DNA of 12,349 nucleotides from positions 1-12,349 of the forward strand of contig DAOWIV010000121.1 of NCBI GenBank assembly GCA_030640725.1, read 5' to 3'. This DNA comes from Methanosarcinales archaeon. GTDB lineage: Archaea > Halobacteriota > Methanosarcinia > Methanosarcinales > Methanogasteraceae. Below the pieces are notes generated by a model. That model was not told where the DNA came from and searched no databases. It saw only the letters and a list, made by a program, of their open reading frames with translations. The translations under genes were made by a program, and so were the position numbers. This document shows, in pieces, positions 1-6,258 of the stretch; the stretch's first letter is position 1; every line of letters begins with the position of its first letter.

Positions 1-503
1 AACAGATCATCCTCGATTTCGCCGAATTTCCGGTCCATGTAACTCTTCATATCCACTCTCAACCCCTGGATCTCATCGATGGTCTCGTCCTGCTTCTCAA
101 GCATTGCATCTTGCTTCTCAAGCATCGCATCCATCTGGGCGCCCAGACTTCCAAAACCCCTCTCAGTGACGGAAATCAGTTTCTTGAGATACTCAGCGGC
201 TGTGTCCAGCCTCTCATCAGTCTCTCCGCTGCCCACAAGCTTATAAAATCATTGAGGTCCCCTGTAACATCAGCATATTCCACTTCGACGTCATCGACCT
301 TAATCAAGGTGTTCGCGATCTGTATCGCACCAATAAACGCATTCAACTTATTTTCTTCACCTTCCGCAATTATCCGGACCTGCCCACCATCAAGATTATA
401 AACAAAACCGGTCAGATCAAAAGCCCTTGCAAAACCCGATCACCTTTGCCCGGTAACCCGCATTCTGAATCGTTCCGGACACAACTGCTCTGATCTTTTT
501 CAT
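1..503 (-). pseudogene. Acylphosphatase-like protein with coiled-coil tail, two frameshifts, 3' end outside window
   Basis: Starting at ATG 503, the minus strand encodes MKKIRAVVSGTIQNAGYR, which fits the acylphosphatase N-terminus including the phosphate-binding arginine (R18). This frame stops at TGA 417-419 after 28 codons. Dropping one base from the 4-base run at 431-434 restores the family sequence: GFARAFDLTGFVYNLDGG, with the catalytic asparagine in YNLDGG, then VRIIAEGEEN. A second shift at the run at 245-248, where one base seems to be missing, leads into FYKLVGSGETDERLD and then a helical tail with the repeat MLEKQD, MLEKQD, typical of a coiled coil. The two shifts cancel, so the tail lies in the original frame. 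Acylphosphatases hydrolyse carboxyl-phosphate bonds; archaeal versions with long helical tails are known, with unclear roles. Either this is a decayed gene or the sequence has two indel errors. The domain assignment is good; whether it is truly broken is open. Confidence 0.72.
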
Positions 504-528
504 CAAAACCCACTATGTTTGCAGGAAT

Positions 529-536
529 TCATAAAG
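529..536 (-). promoter_or_regulatory. TATA-like box for the acylphosphatase-like gene
   Basis: On the minus strand, CTTTATGA lies about 29 nt before ATG 503, and there is no Shine-Dalgarno sequence in front of that start. This spacing fits a leaderless archaeal transcript. It is a short match and only moderately convincing. Confidence 0.35.
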
Positions 537-627
537 TTTTGTACGGAGCGGGGCTATCACACCACCAGGGTGTTGCGGGAGATCTTCATAAAACGGTTCC
601 ACTGATTACACAAACCGCCGTCCAAAA

Positions 628-635
628 CATTATGT
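628..635 (+). promoter_or_regulatory. TATA-like box for the J-domain gene
   Basis: CATTATGT, preceded by an A-rich CAAAA stretch that could act as a BRE, is centred about 28 nt before ATG 660. No Shine-Dalgarno sequence precedes the start, so a leaderless transcript is plausible. The match is weak on sequence and rests mainly on spacing. Confidence 0.3.
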
Positions 636-659
636 TGACTGCCATTGATTTCTTGATTC

Positions 660-986
660 ATGAGCACCACCGGATACGATAAGATAAGGAATGCGGCAGA
701 GATCATCGGTCTTCCTGAAACGGCAACGATGGAAACCATAAAAAGGTCGTACAGGGTGTTGATGATGCAATGGCATCCTGATCGGTGTGGAGAGGATCGG
801 CAAAAATGCAAGGAGATGGCACAGAAGATAATCGAAGCATATCAGGTAATGCTGGATTATTGCAATAACTACGAGTACTCGTTCAGAAAGGAAGACGTTG
901 AAAAGATACTATCCCCTGATGAACGGTGGTTTGCGCAGTTTGGGGATGATCCGCTATGGGGCAGTGGTAGACGTGCCGGTAATTGA
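660..986 (+). CDS. Small J-domain (DnaJ-like) protein
   Basis: This 108-residue protein is essentially a lone J domain. Residues 8-55 show the helix II pattern IKRSYRVLMMQWHPD, with the diagnostic HPD tripeptide at 39-41, followed by a helix III region ending in KIIEAYQVMLD. J domains stimulate the ATPase of Hsp70 (DnaK) partners and recruit them to clients in the cytoplasm. The glycine/phenylalanine-rich, zinc-finger and substrate-binding regions of full DnaJ are absent, so it is a J-domain-only co-chaperone rather than DnaJ itself. The C-terminal 40 residues are rich in aromatic and acidic residues. The start is the first ATG, with a TATA-like box about 28 nt upstream. The 3' end overlaps the next gene, a methyltransferase, which implies co-transcription. 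No dnaK or grpE gene is in view. Confidence 0.85.
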   Translation: MSTTGYDKIRNAAEIIGLPETATMETIKRSYRVLMMQWHPDRCGEDRQKCKEMAQKIIEAYQVMLDYCNNYEYSFRKEDVEKILSPDERWFAQFGDDPLWGSGRRAGN

Positions 987-1611
987 ACCATTCGAGGAGA
1001 ACTGCGCCGAATATGACCGGTGGTTCGATGAAAACCGTTTTATCTATCTATCCGAACTTGAGGCGCTGCGGCATTTTATCCGGGTGGGCGAGAGGGGTGA
1101 GAAGGGTGTGGAGATCGGTGTGGGGACCGGCAGGTTTGCGGCTCCTCTGGGAATTGGGGTTGGGATTGATCCGTCTTGGAGGATGGGCGAGGTTGCCCGT
1201 GAAAGGGGGATCTCCTTTCTTGGTGGCGTTGCCGAGAGTCTGCCTTTCAGGGATGAAGCGTTCGATTTTGTGCTGATGATGGTGACTATCTGTTTTGTGG
1301 AGGATGTAAAAAGAGCATTTGATGAAGTTTACCGGGTATTAAAGGTGAACGGATCTTTAATTGTTGGTTTTATTGATAAATACAGTTTTCTGGGTAGAAC
1401 ATACCTTCATAAAAAGGAAAAGAGTAAATTTTATAGATATGCAAGATTTTATTCGGTTGACGAGGTGATGGTTGGGCTGAGATATACAGGGTTCCATAAT
1501 TTCAAGATGATTCAGACAATATTTGGTGGGTTGGAAGATATTACCACGGTGCAGTCGTTCAGAGATGGTCACGGAGATGGGAGTTTTGTGGTGTTGCAGG
1601 CTCTAAAGTGA
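973..1611 (+). CDS. Class I SAM-dependent methyltransferase
   Basis: The protein (212 residues from GTG 973) has the class I methyltransferase fold: the SAM-binding motif I VEIGVGTGRF at about 46-55, an acidic residue ending strand 2 (GIDPS, D66), and the motif AESLPFRDEAFDFVL at about 87-101, as in the Methyltransf_11 family. The substrate cannot be read from sequence; related archaeal proteins may act on small molecules, lipids or proteins. The frame stays open upstream to an ATG at 898, but that would overlap the J-domain gene by 89 bases. Homologous proteins usually begin just before EPFEENCAEYDRWF, so GTG 973 or GTG 964 is preferred; neither has a convincing Shine-Dalgarno sequence. From 973 the overlap with the J-domain gene is 14 bases, suggesting coupled translation. 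Base composition changes sharply within the gene: about 68% G+C at 1081-1140 and about 27% at 1381-1440. Confidence 0.82.
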   Translation: MPVIEPFEENCAEYDRWFDENRFIYLSELEALRHFIRVGERGEKGVEIGVGTGRFAAPLGIGVGIDPSWRMGEVARERGISFLGGVAESLPFRDEAFDFVLMMVTICFVEDVKRAFDEVYRVLKVNGSLIVGFIDKYSFLGRTYLHKKEKSKFYRYARFYSVDEVMVGLRYTGFHNFKMIQTIFGGLEDITTVQSFRDGHGDGSFVVLQALK

Positions 1612-1764
1612 TCTGCCCACAGGAAATCGGTTCCCAGAAGTAGCTCAGGAACTGCTGCCACTTGTGAGACTTTTCTTTCTGGTATATGTTTAGCCCCCCG
1701 CACAACCACCCGTCTACAGTTCTTCCGGATCGGTCTGAAACCCAGTATCGACCACAAAATTTCT

Positions 1765-1785
1765 ATATTATTACTGCAATAATAT
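1765..1785. promoter_or_regulatory. Perfect AT-rich dyad on a TATA-like box, possible operator
   Basis: An 8-base perfect inverted repeat (arms ATATTATT at 1765-1772 and AATAATAT at 1778-1785, 5-base spacer) lies over TTCTATATTA, the best TATA-like box in this gap. The box is centred about 27 nt before ATG 1793. A dyad on a TATA box is the classic place for a dimeric helix-turn-helix regulator to block TBP binding. The symmetry also offers a TATA-like sequence to the minus strand. An AU-rich RNA hairpin is an alternative, but there is no following T-run to suggest a terminator. Confidence 0.45.
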
Positions 1786-1792
1786 CTCGGGG

Positions 1793-1924
1793 ATGATGGA
1801 GAAGAATGCGATCATCAAGCAACTGCTTTTAAGGAGCACCTATCCTCCGGAAACCAGAACTCTTAAATTCCCGGAAAGCACCAACAACCACGATGAAGAT
1901 CCAGCTACCCTATGGGCACGGTAG
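1793..1924 (+). CDS. Possible 43-codon leader ORF overlapping the larA start
   Basis: An open frame begins with two ATG codons (1793, 1796) at the position where transcription from the TATA-like box at 1761-1770 would start. It runs for 43 codons (beginning MMEKNAIIKQLLLR) and stops at TAG 1922-1924, 32 bases inside larA in another frame. It has a basic, leucine-rich N-terminus, and I recognise no family. Translating it would interfere with or couple to larA initiation, so a regulatory leader peptide is possible. It could equally be chance, as short frames of this length are common. Confidence 0.22.
   Translation: MMEKNAIIKQLLLRSTYPPETRTLKFPESTNNHDEDPATLWAR
1862..1869 (+). promoter_or_regulatory. 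TATA-like box close to larA
   Basis: CTTAAATT is centred about 27 nt before the larA ATG at 1893, which has no Shine-Dalgarno sequence. This would give a leaderless larA transcript and would be a second promoter, downstream of the dyad-covered one near 1766. Confidence 0.37.
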
Positions 1925-3143
1925 CGTCTCTGTCGATGTCCCGGACAGAAACCTCGCAGGTGTCCTCGAACCAAACGAACTCCCTGCGGTAGAGGATTAC
2001 AATTCAGCCGTCGAGGAGGCACTCGATCACCCGATCGGGATCGGAGGCGGGGTCAAGTTATCAGATATCACGCACCCGGGCGATTCTGTTGCGATCATCG
2101 TTAACGATATCACAAGGATCACTCCGACAGAGAAACTGCTGCCGCCGCTCGTTGCTCACCTTGGCGAGATCGGAATACCGGATTCTGACATCAAAATCGT
2201 GTTTGCCACCGGATCGCACAGAAAACACACGGAGGATGAGCAGAGAAGGCTGATCGGTAGTAAAATCTACGATCGCATATCTTGCATCGATCACGATCCT
2301 GATCGCTGCAGGCGGGTCGGGGTTACGAGTAGGGGAACACCGATCGAGATATTTACACCCGTTCTCGACGCGGACACCGTGATATGCACTGGAAGCATCG
2401 AATTTCACTATTATGCAGGGTATTCGGGCGGTCTTAAGTCGCTGCTGCCCGGAGTCTCGTCGCTTGCAAGTATCCGGAAGAATCATGCGCTCATGATCCA
2501 CCCGGACGCCGTATCCGGCAGGATCGACAGCCCTGTGCGCCAGGATATCGAGGAGGGGACGACGGGTCTATCGAAATTTATACTTAATGCCGTATTAAAC
2601 AGCAAAAAGGAGATTGTTGCGGTCGTTTCGGGCGATCCGATAAGAGCGCACCGCGCAGGGGTGTTTTATGCGGACCAGATGTACCGGATCCGGGCAGAGC
2701 CAGCTGACATTGTGATCACGTCCCCGGGAGGGATGCCGAAGGACATAAATCTGTATCAGTCCCAAAAATCGCTTGAAAATGCAAAGAACATCGTGAAAGA
2801 TGGAGGGACGATCATCCTTGTCGCTGAATGTCCGGAAGGTCTTGGTAATGCGGTGTATGGGCGGTGGCTTAGTATCCCGCGTGGGGAACTCCTGCCCCGG
2901 CTGAAGAGCGGTTTTGAGCTTGGCGGTCACAAAGCCGTTTTAACATCGCTCCTTGCCGAGCGTGCCGATCTGCATCTCGTCTCTGCCATCCCTGATGATC
3001 TTGCGAGGAAAGCATATTTTACGCCGGCAGAGGACGTGCAGAGCGCTCTTGATGCAGCGATCTCGAGGCATGGGGAAAATGCGCGGGTTCTGGTGATGCC
3101 GCATGGCGGGTTGACCTGCCCGACCGCTTCATCATCTCAATGA
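1893..3143 (+). CDS. larA: LarA-family nickel-pincer enzyme (lactate racemase-like)
   Basis: This 416-residue protein matches the LarA family, enzymes that use a nickel-pincer nucleotide cofactor to racemise or epimerise 2-hydroxyacids by hydride transfer. The residues known from the Lactobacillus enzyme all have counterparts: R75 (NDITR), H109 in GSHRKH (catalytic H108), H172 in EFHYYAGYSGG (H174), K182 in GLKSLLPG (cofactor-linking K184) and H198 in KNHAL (nickel-ligand H200). It is therefore probably active, but LarA homologues use varied substrates and lactate should not be assumed. Length is normal for the family. The cofactor-making genes larB, larC and larE are not in this window and would have to lie elsewhere. 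The last ten residues (LTCPTASSSQ) look unlike the usual hydrophobic ending after MPHGG. The start is ATG 1893 with a TATA-like box at the leaderless distance; a dyad-covered promoter lies further upstream. Confidence 0.88.
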   Translation: MKIQLPYGHGSVSVDVPDRNLAGVLEPNELPAVEDYNSAVEEALDHPIGIGGGVKLSDITHPGDSVAIIVNDITRITPTEKLLPPLVAHLGEIGIPDSDIKIVFATGSHRKHTEDEQRRLIGSKIYDRISCIDHDPDRCRRVGVTSRGTPIEIFTPVLDADTVICTGSIEFHYYAGYSGGLKSLLPGVSSLASIRKNHALMIHPDAVSGRIDSPVRQDIEEGTTGLSKFILNAVLNSKKEIVAVVSGDPIRAHRAGVFYADQMYRIRAEPADIVITSPGGMPKDINLYQSQKSLENAKNIVKDGGTIILVAECPEGLGNAVYGRWLSIPRGELLPRLKSGFELGGHKAVLTSLLAERADLHLVSAIPDDLARKAYFTPAEDVQSALDAAISRHGENARVLVMPHGGLTCPTASSSQ

Positions 3144-3167
3144 ATTCGCCCGGTTCAGGGGCAGGTC
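3113..3167 (+). repeat. Inverted repeat across the larA stop codon
   Basis: GACCTGCCC (3113-3121) is exactly complementary to GGGCAGGTC (3159-3167), with 37 bases between them that contain the larA stop codon at 3141-3143. The RNA could fold into a G+C-rich stem at the 3' end of the larA message and help define or protect that end. No T-run follows, so a terminator role is unproven, and 9 bases may be chance. Confidence 0.3.
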
Positions 3168-3200
3168 GTTGACGGCAGAGCTGTCATAACCCGAACTCCG

Positions 3201-3212
3201 CAAGATATATCA
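3201..3212 (+). promoter_or_regulatory. TATA-like palindrome in the larA-HEAT gap
   Basis: The gap of 283 bases between larA and the HEAT-repeat gene contains one clear A+T-rich element, AAGATATATCAA, whose core GATATATC (3204-3211) is palindromic. If it is a TATA box, transcription to the right would begin near 3232 and leave a 5' leader of about 190 bases before ATG 3427. I see no convincing ORF in the leader; the frames there look non-coding. It could drive the HEAT-repeat gene or a small RNA. Confidence 0.28.
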
Positions 3213-3426
3213 ACCCGCGCCCCCTACATCCAGACCATGTTGTGGTGATCAGGTCGGAGCATCGTGTCATCGATGTAGCGAGTAACCGGAAGTACCATCA
3301 TGGGCACAATCCCGGACCGAGAGATGCCCGCGATCCGGGTTCTTTGACTCACAAATCGCGAGGACATGTAGATGGCGGGAGGATACGGGAATTGGGAAAA
3401 TAGAGGAACAAGAGAATAAGGGGCTT

Positions 3427-4965
3427 ATGCAGACCACTGAAATATCTGATGAGGCGCTGGACGAAGCGCTCTGTGCGCTGGATGATCTCTGCGATGAGAT
3501 CGATGAACGACAGGAGCAGATCGAAGAGTATTTTGATCCGGAATCAGACAGGAATCTCAAGAAAAGGATTTTTTCTGTAAAAGAACGCCTGATAGAACTT
3601 GGCGAAGAGGTTGTCGAACCTCTGGTTGAGTATCTATATGATGTGGACTCGCACGGCTGCATCATCGCAGCGGATGTACTTGGCAAGATCGGTAGCTCAG
3701 CCGCGGTTCCAGCACTGATCGATGCGATCGAGACCGACGCGGATGATCTGTGCGAAGATGCATCAGAGGCACTGGTGAAGATTGGCGCATCTGCCGTCCA
3801 GCCGCTGATCGATAGAATCAACGATCGTCTGGACAACCCGGAGATCGGCAAAAACGAGCGTGAAATCTGCACGATCTATCCGATCGGCGCACTCTCACGG
3901 ATACAGGATCCACAGTCGTTTGCCTTCATGGTAGAACTTCTTGATAGGCGCGCCGAAGATGGCGAGTATCCGGTAGATATGGGGTTTCTATGCGGCTGTT
4001 TCTATGATCAGCACAATTATGCGATCATACCACGTCTGAAAGCAATCGCCGAGGAATATAAGGATGTTCCAGGTAAATTCAACCACATATCAGCCGAAGC
4101 CGAGGAGGTCCTCACACGTTTTGAAATCGATCAGGTGCTTGAATCAGAATACTGGACGATCCACGGATGCTGCCACATCTGCGAGAATTATGACCCTGAC
4201 AAAGAGATTTGCGGGATCTCAGACGAATATGAGCCTCGCGATGCGTTCTGCATCGAATGCGAGCCAAAACGTGCGTTTGCTTGTGATATCTGCTATTCGA
4301 GTGATTGTGATATATACAATCTCCCTCCAGTGGATGTTAATCTCGAATATCGTCAGGATCAGAAGGAATCGGTTGATGAGTTCGAGATTACAAATACACG
4401 TTCTGACTATGACACCGGTTCAATCAGTATTGCAAACGATTTTAACGAGCTGATTCTTGATTCTTCCACAGTCGATATCCTAAATGAGCTGAAAGAATTT
4501 TTGGAAGGGGCTGGAGACTCGTTTTCAGCCGGAGTGTTCCTTTCCGTCGATTGCGGTGATGCGGTGAGTGGTAAACTGGTCAGGAACGGCGATTGCGTCG
4601 TTGCCGTCTGCGATGAACACGACGGGGCAGAACCGGAACTGAAGCCGGAAATGTCGTTTGAACTGGAGTTTGATTCTGAGGCTATCGATATGCTGATTCC
4701 GGTCATCGATACCCAGCGGTTCATGTTGTTGTGCGATTCATACCGGCATCCGGAGGGGTCTCGTAAGTGGAAGAAGAATGCCGGTATCAGAGAGTTGCTG
4801 GGGATGCCTGCACTGGCAGAAGAGGAAACAGCAGCCGGGGCAAAGGAGCCGGAGCCAGAGCCGGTACCGGAGTGTGACCACGAGTTTGAACTCTTGAAAG
4901 AGCACAAGAAGTACACGGTGTACAGATGCGTAAAATGCGGAGCGACGAGAAAGGAGTTCAGTTAG
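3427..4965 (+). CDS. HEAT-repeat protein with two cysteine (zinc-type) clusters
   Basis: This 512-residue acidic protein is soluble, with no signal peptide or membrane segment. Residues 10-50 are acidic and helical. Residues 52-135 carry HEAT/PBS-lyase-type repeats: VVEPLVEYL, then IIAADVLGKIGSSAAVPALIDAI, then ASEALVKIGASAVQPLIDRI; a more diverged repeat follows near 150-230. Residues 248-294 hold nine cysteines (C248, C249, C252, C262, C275, C278, C286, C289, C294), probably a zinc or iron-sulfur site. The middle (about 340-440) is an acidic region I do not recognise. After a Glu/Pro linker (473-481) the end, residues 483-504, has CDHE and CVKCG, like a small zinc ribbon. HEAT repeats usually bind proteins; the function is unknown. 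AGGGG lies 3 nt before ATG 3427, closer than normal, and no in-frame start is seen upstream. The gene stands alone and ends 39 bases from the convergent transporter. Confidence 0.83.
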   Translation: MQTTEISDEALDEALCALDDLCDEIDERQEQIEEYFDPESDRNLKKRIFSVKERLIELGEEVVEPLVEYLYDVDSHGCIIAADVLGKIGSSAAVPALIDAIETDADDLCEDASEALVKIGASAVQPLIDRINDRLDNPEIGKNEREICTIYPIGALSRIQDPQSFAFMVELLDRRAEDGEYPVDMGFLCGCFYDQHNYAIIPRLKAIAEEYKDVPGKFNHISAEAEEVLTRFEIDQVLESEYWTIHGCCHICENYDPDKEICGISDEYEPRDAFCIECEPKRAFACDICYSSDCDIYNLPPVDVNLEYRQDQKESVDEFEITNTRSDYDTGSISIANDFNELILDSSTVDILNELKEFLEGAGDSFSAGVFLSVDCGDAVSGKLVRNGDCVVAVCDEHDGAEPELKPEMSFELEFDSEAIDMLIPVIDTQRFMLLCDSYRHPEGSRKWKKNAGIRELLGMPALAEEETAAGAKEPEPEPVPECDHEFELLKEHKKYTVYRCVKCGATRKEFS

Positions 4966-5004
4966 ATATAGAGGACGTTAACCCGGGTGGGCGGATGGCA
5001 TACC

Positions 5005-6246
5005 TCATTCCAATGCCCCTCTCGACATGACCAGCGCCCCAACCACCACCATCAGTCCCGCACAGAAATAAAACGGGGCGGCAAATCCCAGATATGAAGC
5101 AAACACTCCTCCGATCAGGGGTCCTGCCACCATTCCGATTGCGCTTGCCATCGGAAACAGACTCATCTGCTGCCCGACCATGCCCGGGCATGACAAGTCA
5201 GCGCCGAACGCAAGCGCGGGCGTGTTCACCGCAGCAGCAGCGGTGCCGATTGCAAACATGAGCGAGAGAAACTCAGGCGTTGTTGTGACATGAGCAATCA
5301 GGAGAAGCAGCAATGCCGACACACCAAGCCCTGCCACCACCACGCTTCTTGTGCCGATCAGGTCCGACAACATGCCCATCGGCGTCTGGAATATCAGGCG
5401 TGCTGAAAAATAAGCAGCCAGTGCACCTCCAAGCCCGGCTGTCGATGCGCCAAGCCGCGTCTCATAGAGCGGAAGCAGCGTTGCTATGATCATAATCGCA
5501 AACATCGTCGTGAACGCCGCGGATGCAAGCAACCTGATCTTGGTATTCGCGGCACTGTTGGATGAGTCCGGCAGACAGCCTGTTTTGCCCCATGCAGTAC
5601 CGGACGTGCCCGATATGTAGGTGCCTGGTGCGTTTGGTCCGTTTGGTGTGCCTGATATGTGGGGTTCCTCGACGAAAAAACCCACAAAGATTACGCTGAT
5701 CAACCCGAGAACTGCGCACGTATAAAATCCGGCACCAAATCCCCCGGTCACAGCGATCACGCCGCCAGCAGCAGGTCCGGCTGCGGATCCGATGCCGCGA
5801 ACCGTCGAGTACGCGCCCATCGACCTTCCGCGGTTATCCGGCGTGGATATGTGAGTAAGCATCGCAAGAACCGAAGGAACCATCACTCCAACCATGATCC
5901 CCTGTGCGACCCGGATCAGAAGCAGCTGCTCGAACGTATCGATGCTCGCACATGCGGCAGACAGCACCGTGAACCCGACGAGTCCTGCGAGCACAAACGG
6001 TTTCCGCCTGTCGATGCGGTCAGAGAGCCGCCCCATCACCGGATACGATACAGCCGCAAAGAGTCCGAACACGCAAAACGCAAGCGCGGATTTGATCTCC
6101 AGGTCCATGCCCATGCCGCCGCCCAGATGTTTTATGTACAGCGGAATCAGCGGCATCAATATGCCGGTGCCGAGATCCCCGAAGAACAGTGAAGCCGTGA
6201 GGATATAGAATTCATGATGGATCCTGAAGATGCTCCTTTCAGCCAT
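5005..6246 (-). CDS. Major facilitator superfamily (MFS) transporter
   Basis: The 413-residue product is highly hydrophobic, with about twelve membrane segments in two halves. The MFS motif A occurs after segment 2 (GRLSDRIDRRKP, about 72-83) and again in weaker form in the second half (GMLSDLIGTR, about 291-300). A polar loop at about 193-236 joins the halves; it is rich in Gly, Pro, Asn and Thr and holds the repeated phrases HISGT and YISGT. MFS proteins of this drug-efflux-like type use ion gradients to move small solutes, but the substrate cannot be told. The frame extends to a TTG at 6270, but ATG 6246 is the better start: GGTGA (6258-6254) sits 7 nt before it. That Shine-Dalgarno sequence contains the stop codon of the upstream FEN-1 gene, so the two are probably co-transcribed and translationally coupled. 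No functional link to FEN-1 is evident. Confidence 0.88.
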   Translation of the reverse strand: MAERSIFRIHHEFYILTASLFFGDLGTGILMPLIPLYIKHLGGGMGMDLEIKSALAFCVFGLFAAVSYPVMGRLSDRIDRRKPFVLAGLVGFTVLSAACASIDTFEQLLLIRVAQGIMVGVMVPSVLAMLTHISTPDNRGRSMGAYSTVRGIGSAAGPAAGGVIAVTGGFGAGFYTCAVLGLISVIFVGFFVEEPHISGTPNGPNAPGTYISGTSGTAWGKTGCLPDSSNSAANTKIRLLASAAFTTMFAIMIIATLLPLYETRLGASTAGLGGALAAYFSARLIFQTPMGMLSDLIGTRSVVVAGLGVSALLLLLIAHVTTTPEFLSLMFAIGTAAAAVNTPALAFGADLSCPGMVGQQMSLFPMASAIGMVAGPLIGGVFASYLGFAAPFYFCAGLMVVVGALVMSRGALE

Positions 6247-6253
6247 CCGGCAT

Positions 6254-6258
6254 TCACC
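6254..6258 (-). promoter_or_regulatory. Shine-Dalgarno site that decides the MFS start and overlaps the FEN-1 stop
   Basis: On the minus strand GGTGA, inside a run of G residues, is complementary to the archaeal 16S rRNA 3' end and lies 7 nt before ATG 6246. Its final TGA is the FEN-1 stop codon, so ribosomes ending FEN-1 would be placed to restart on the transporter gene. Confidence 0.65.

Noticed and set aside
111..401. Plus-strand 96-codon ORF
   Set aside because: It is the antisense shadow of the acylphosphatase-like gene, whose minus-strand translation shows clear family motifs.
559..573. Small hairpin ACACC-ACCAG-GGTGT
   Set aside because: A 5-base stem is easily found by chance, and it has no T-run or positional link to a gene end.
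898..972. Longer N-terminus for the methyltransferase from ATG 898
   Set aside because: The extra residues overlap the J-domain coding region in another frame and do not look like the family, which starts just before EPFEENCAEYDRWF.
1569..1757. Minus-strand 62-codon ORF with TTG start, beginning near the dyad
   Set aside because: Its start sits at a plausible distance from the leftward TATA-like arm of the dyad, and I considered a transposase remnant, but the sequence matches no family I know and it runs into the methyltransferase gene antisense.
3242..3402. Plus-strand frame with GTG start ahead of the HEAT-repeat gene
   Set aside because: About 53 codons with low-quality composition (many Arg, His, Pro, Gly), no ribosome site and no recognised family.
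5550..5665. Repeated phrase HISGT/YISGT in the MFS central loop as a possible tandem repeat
   Set aside because: Only two imperfect copies, in a low-complexity linker of a normal transporter; loops of this kind vary freely.
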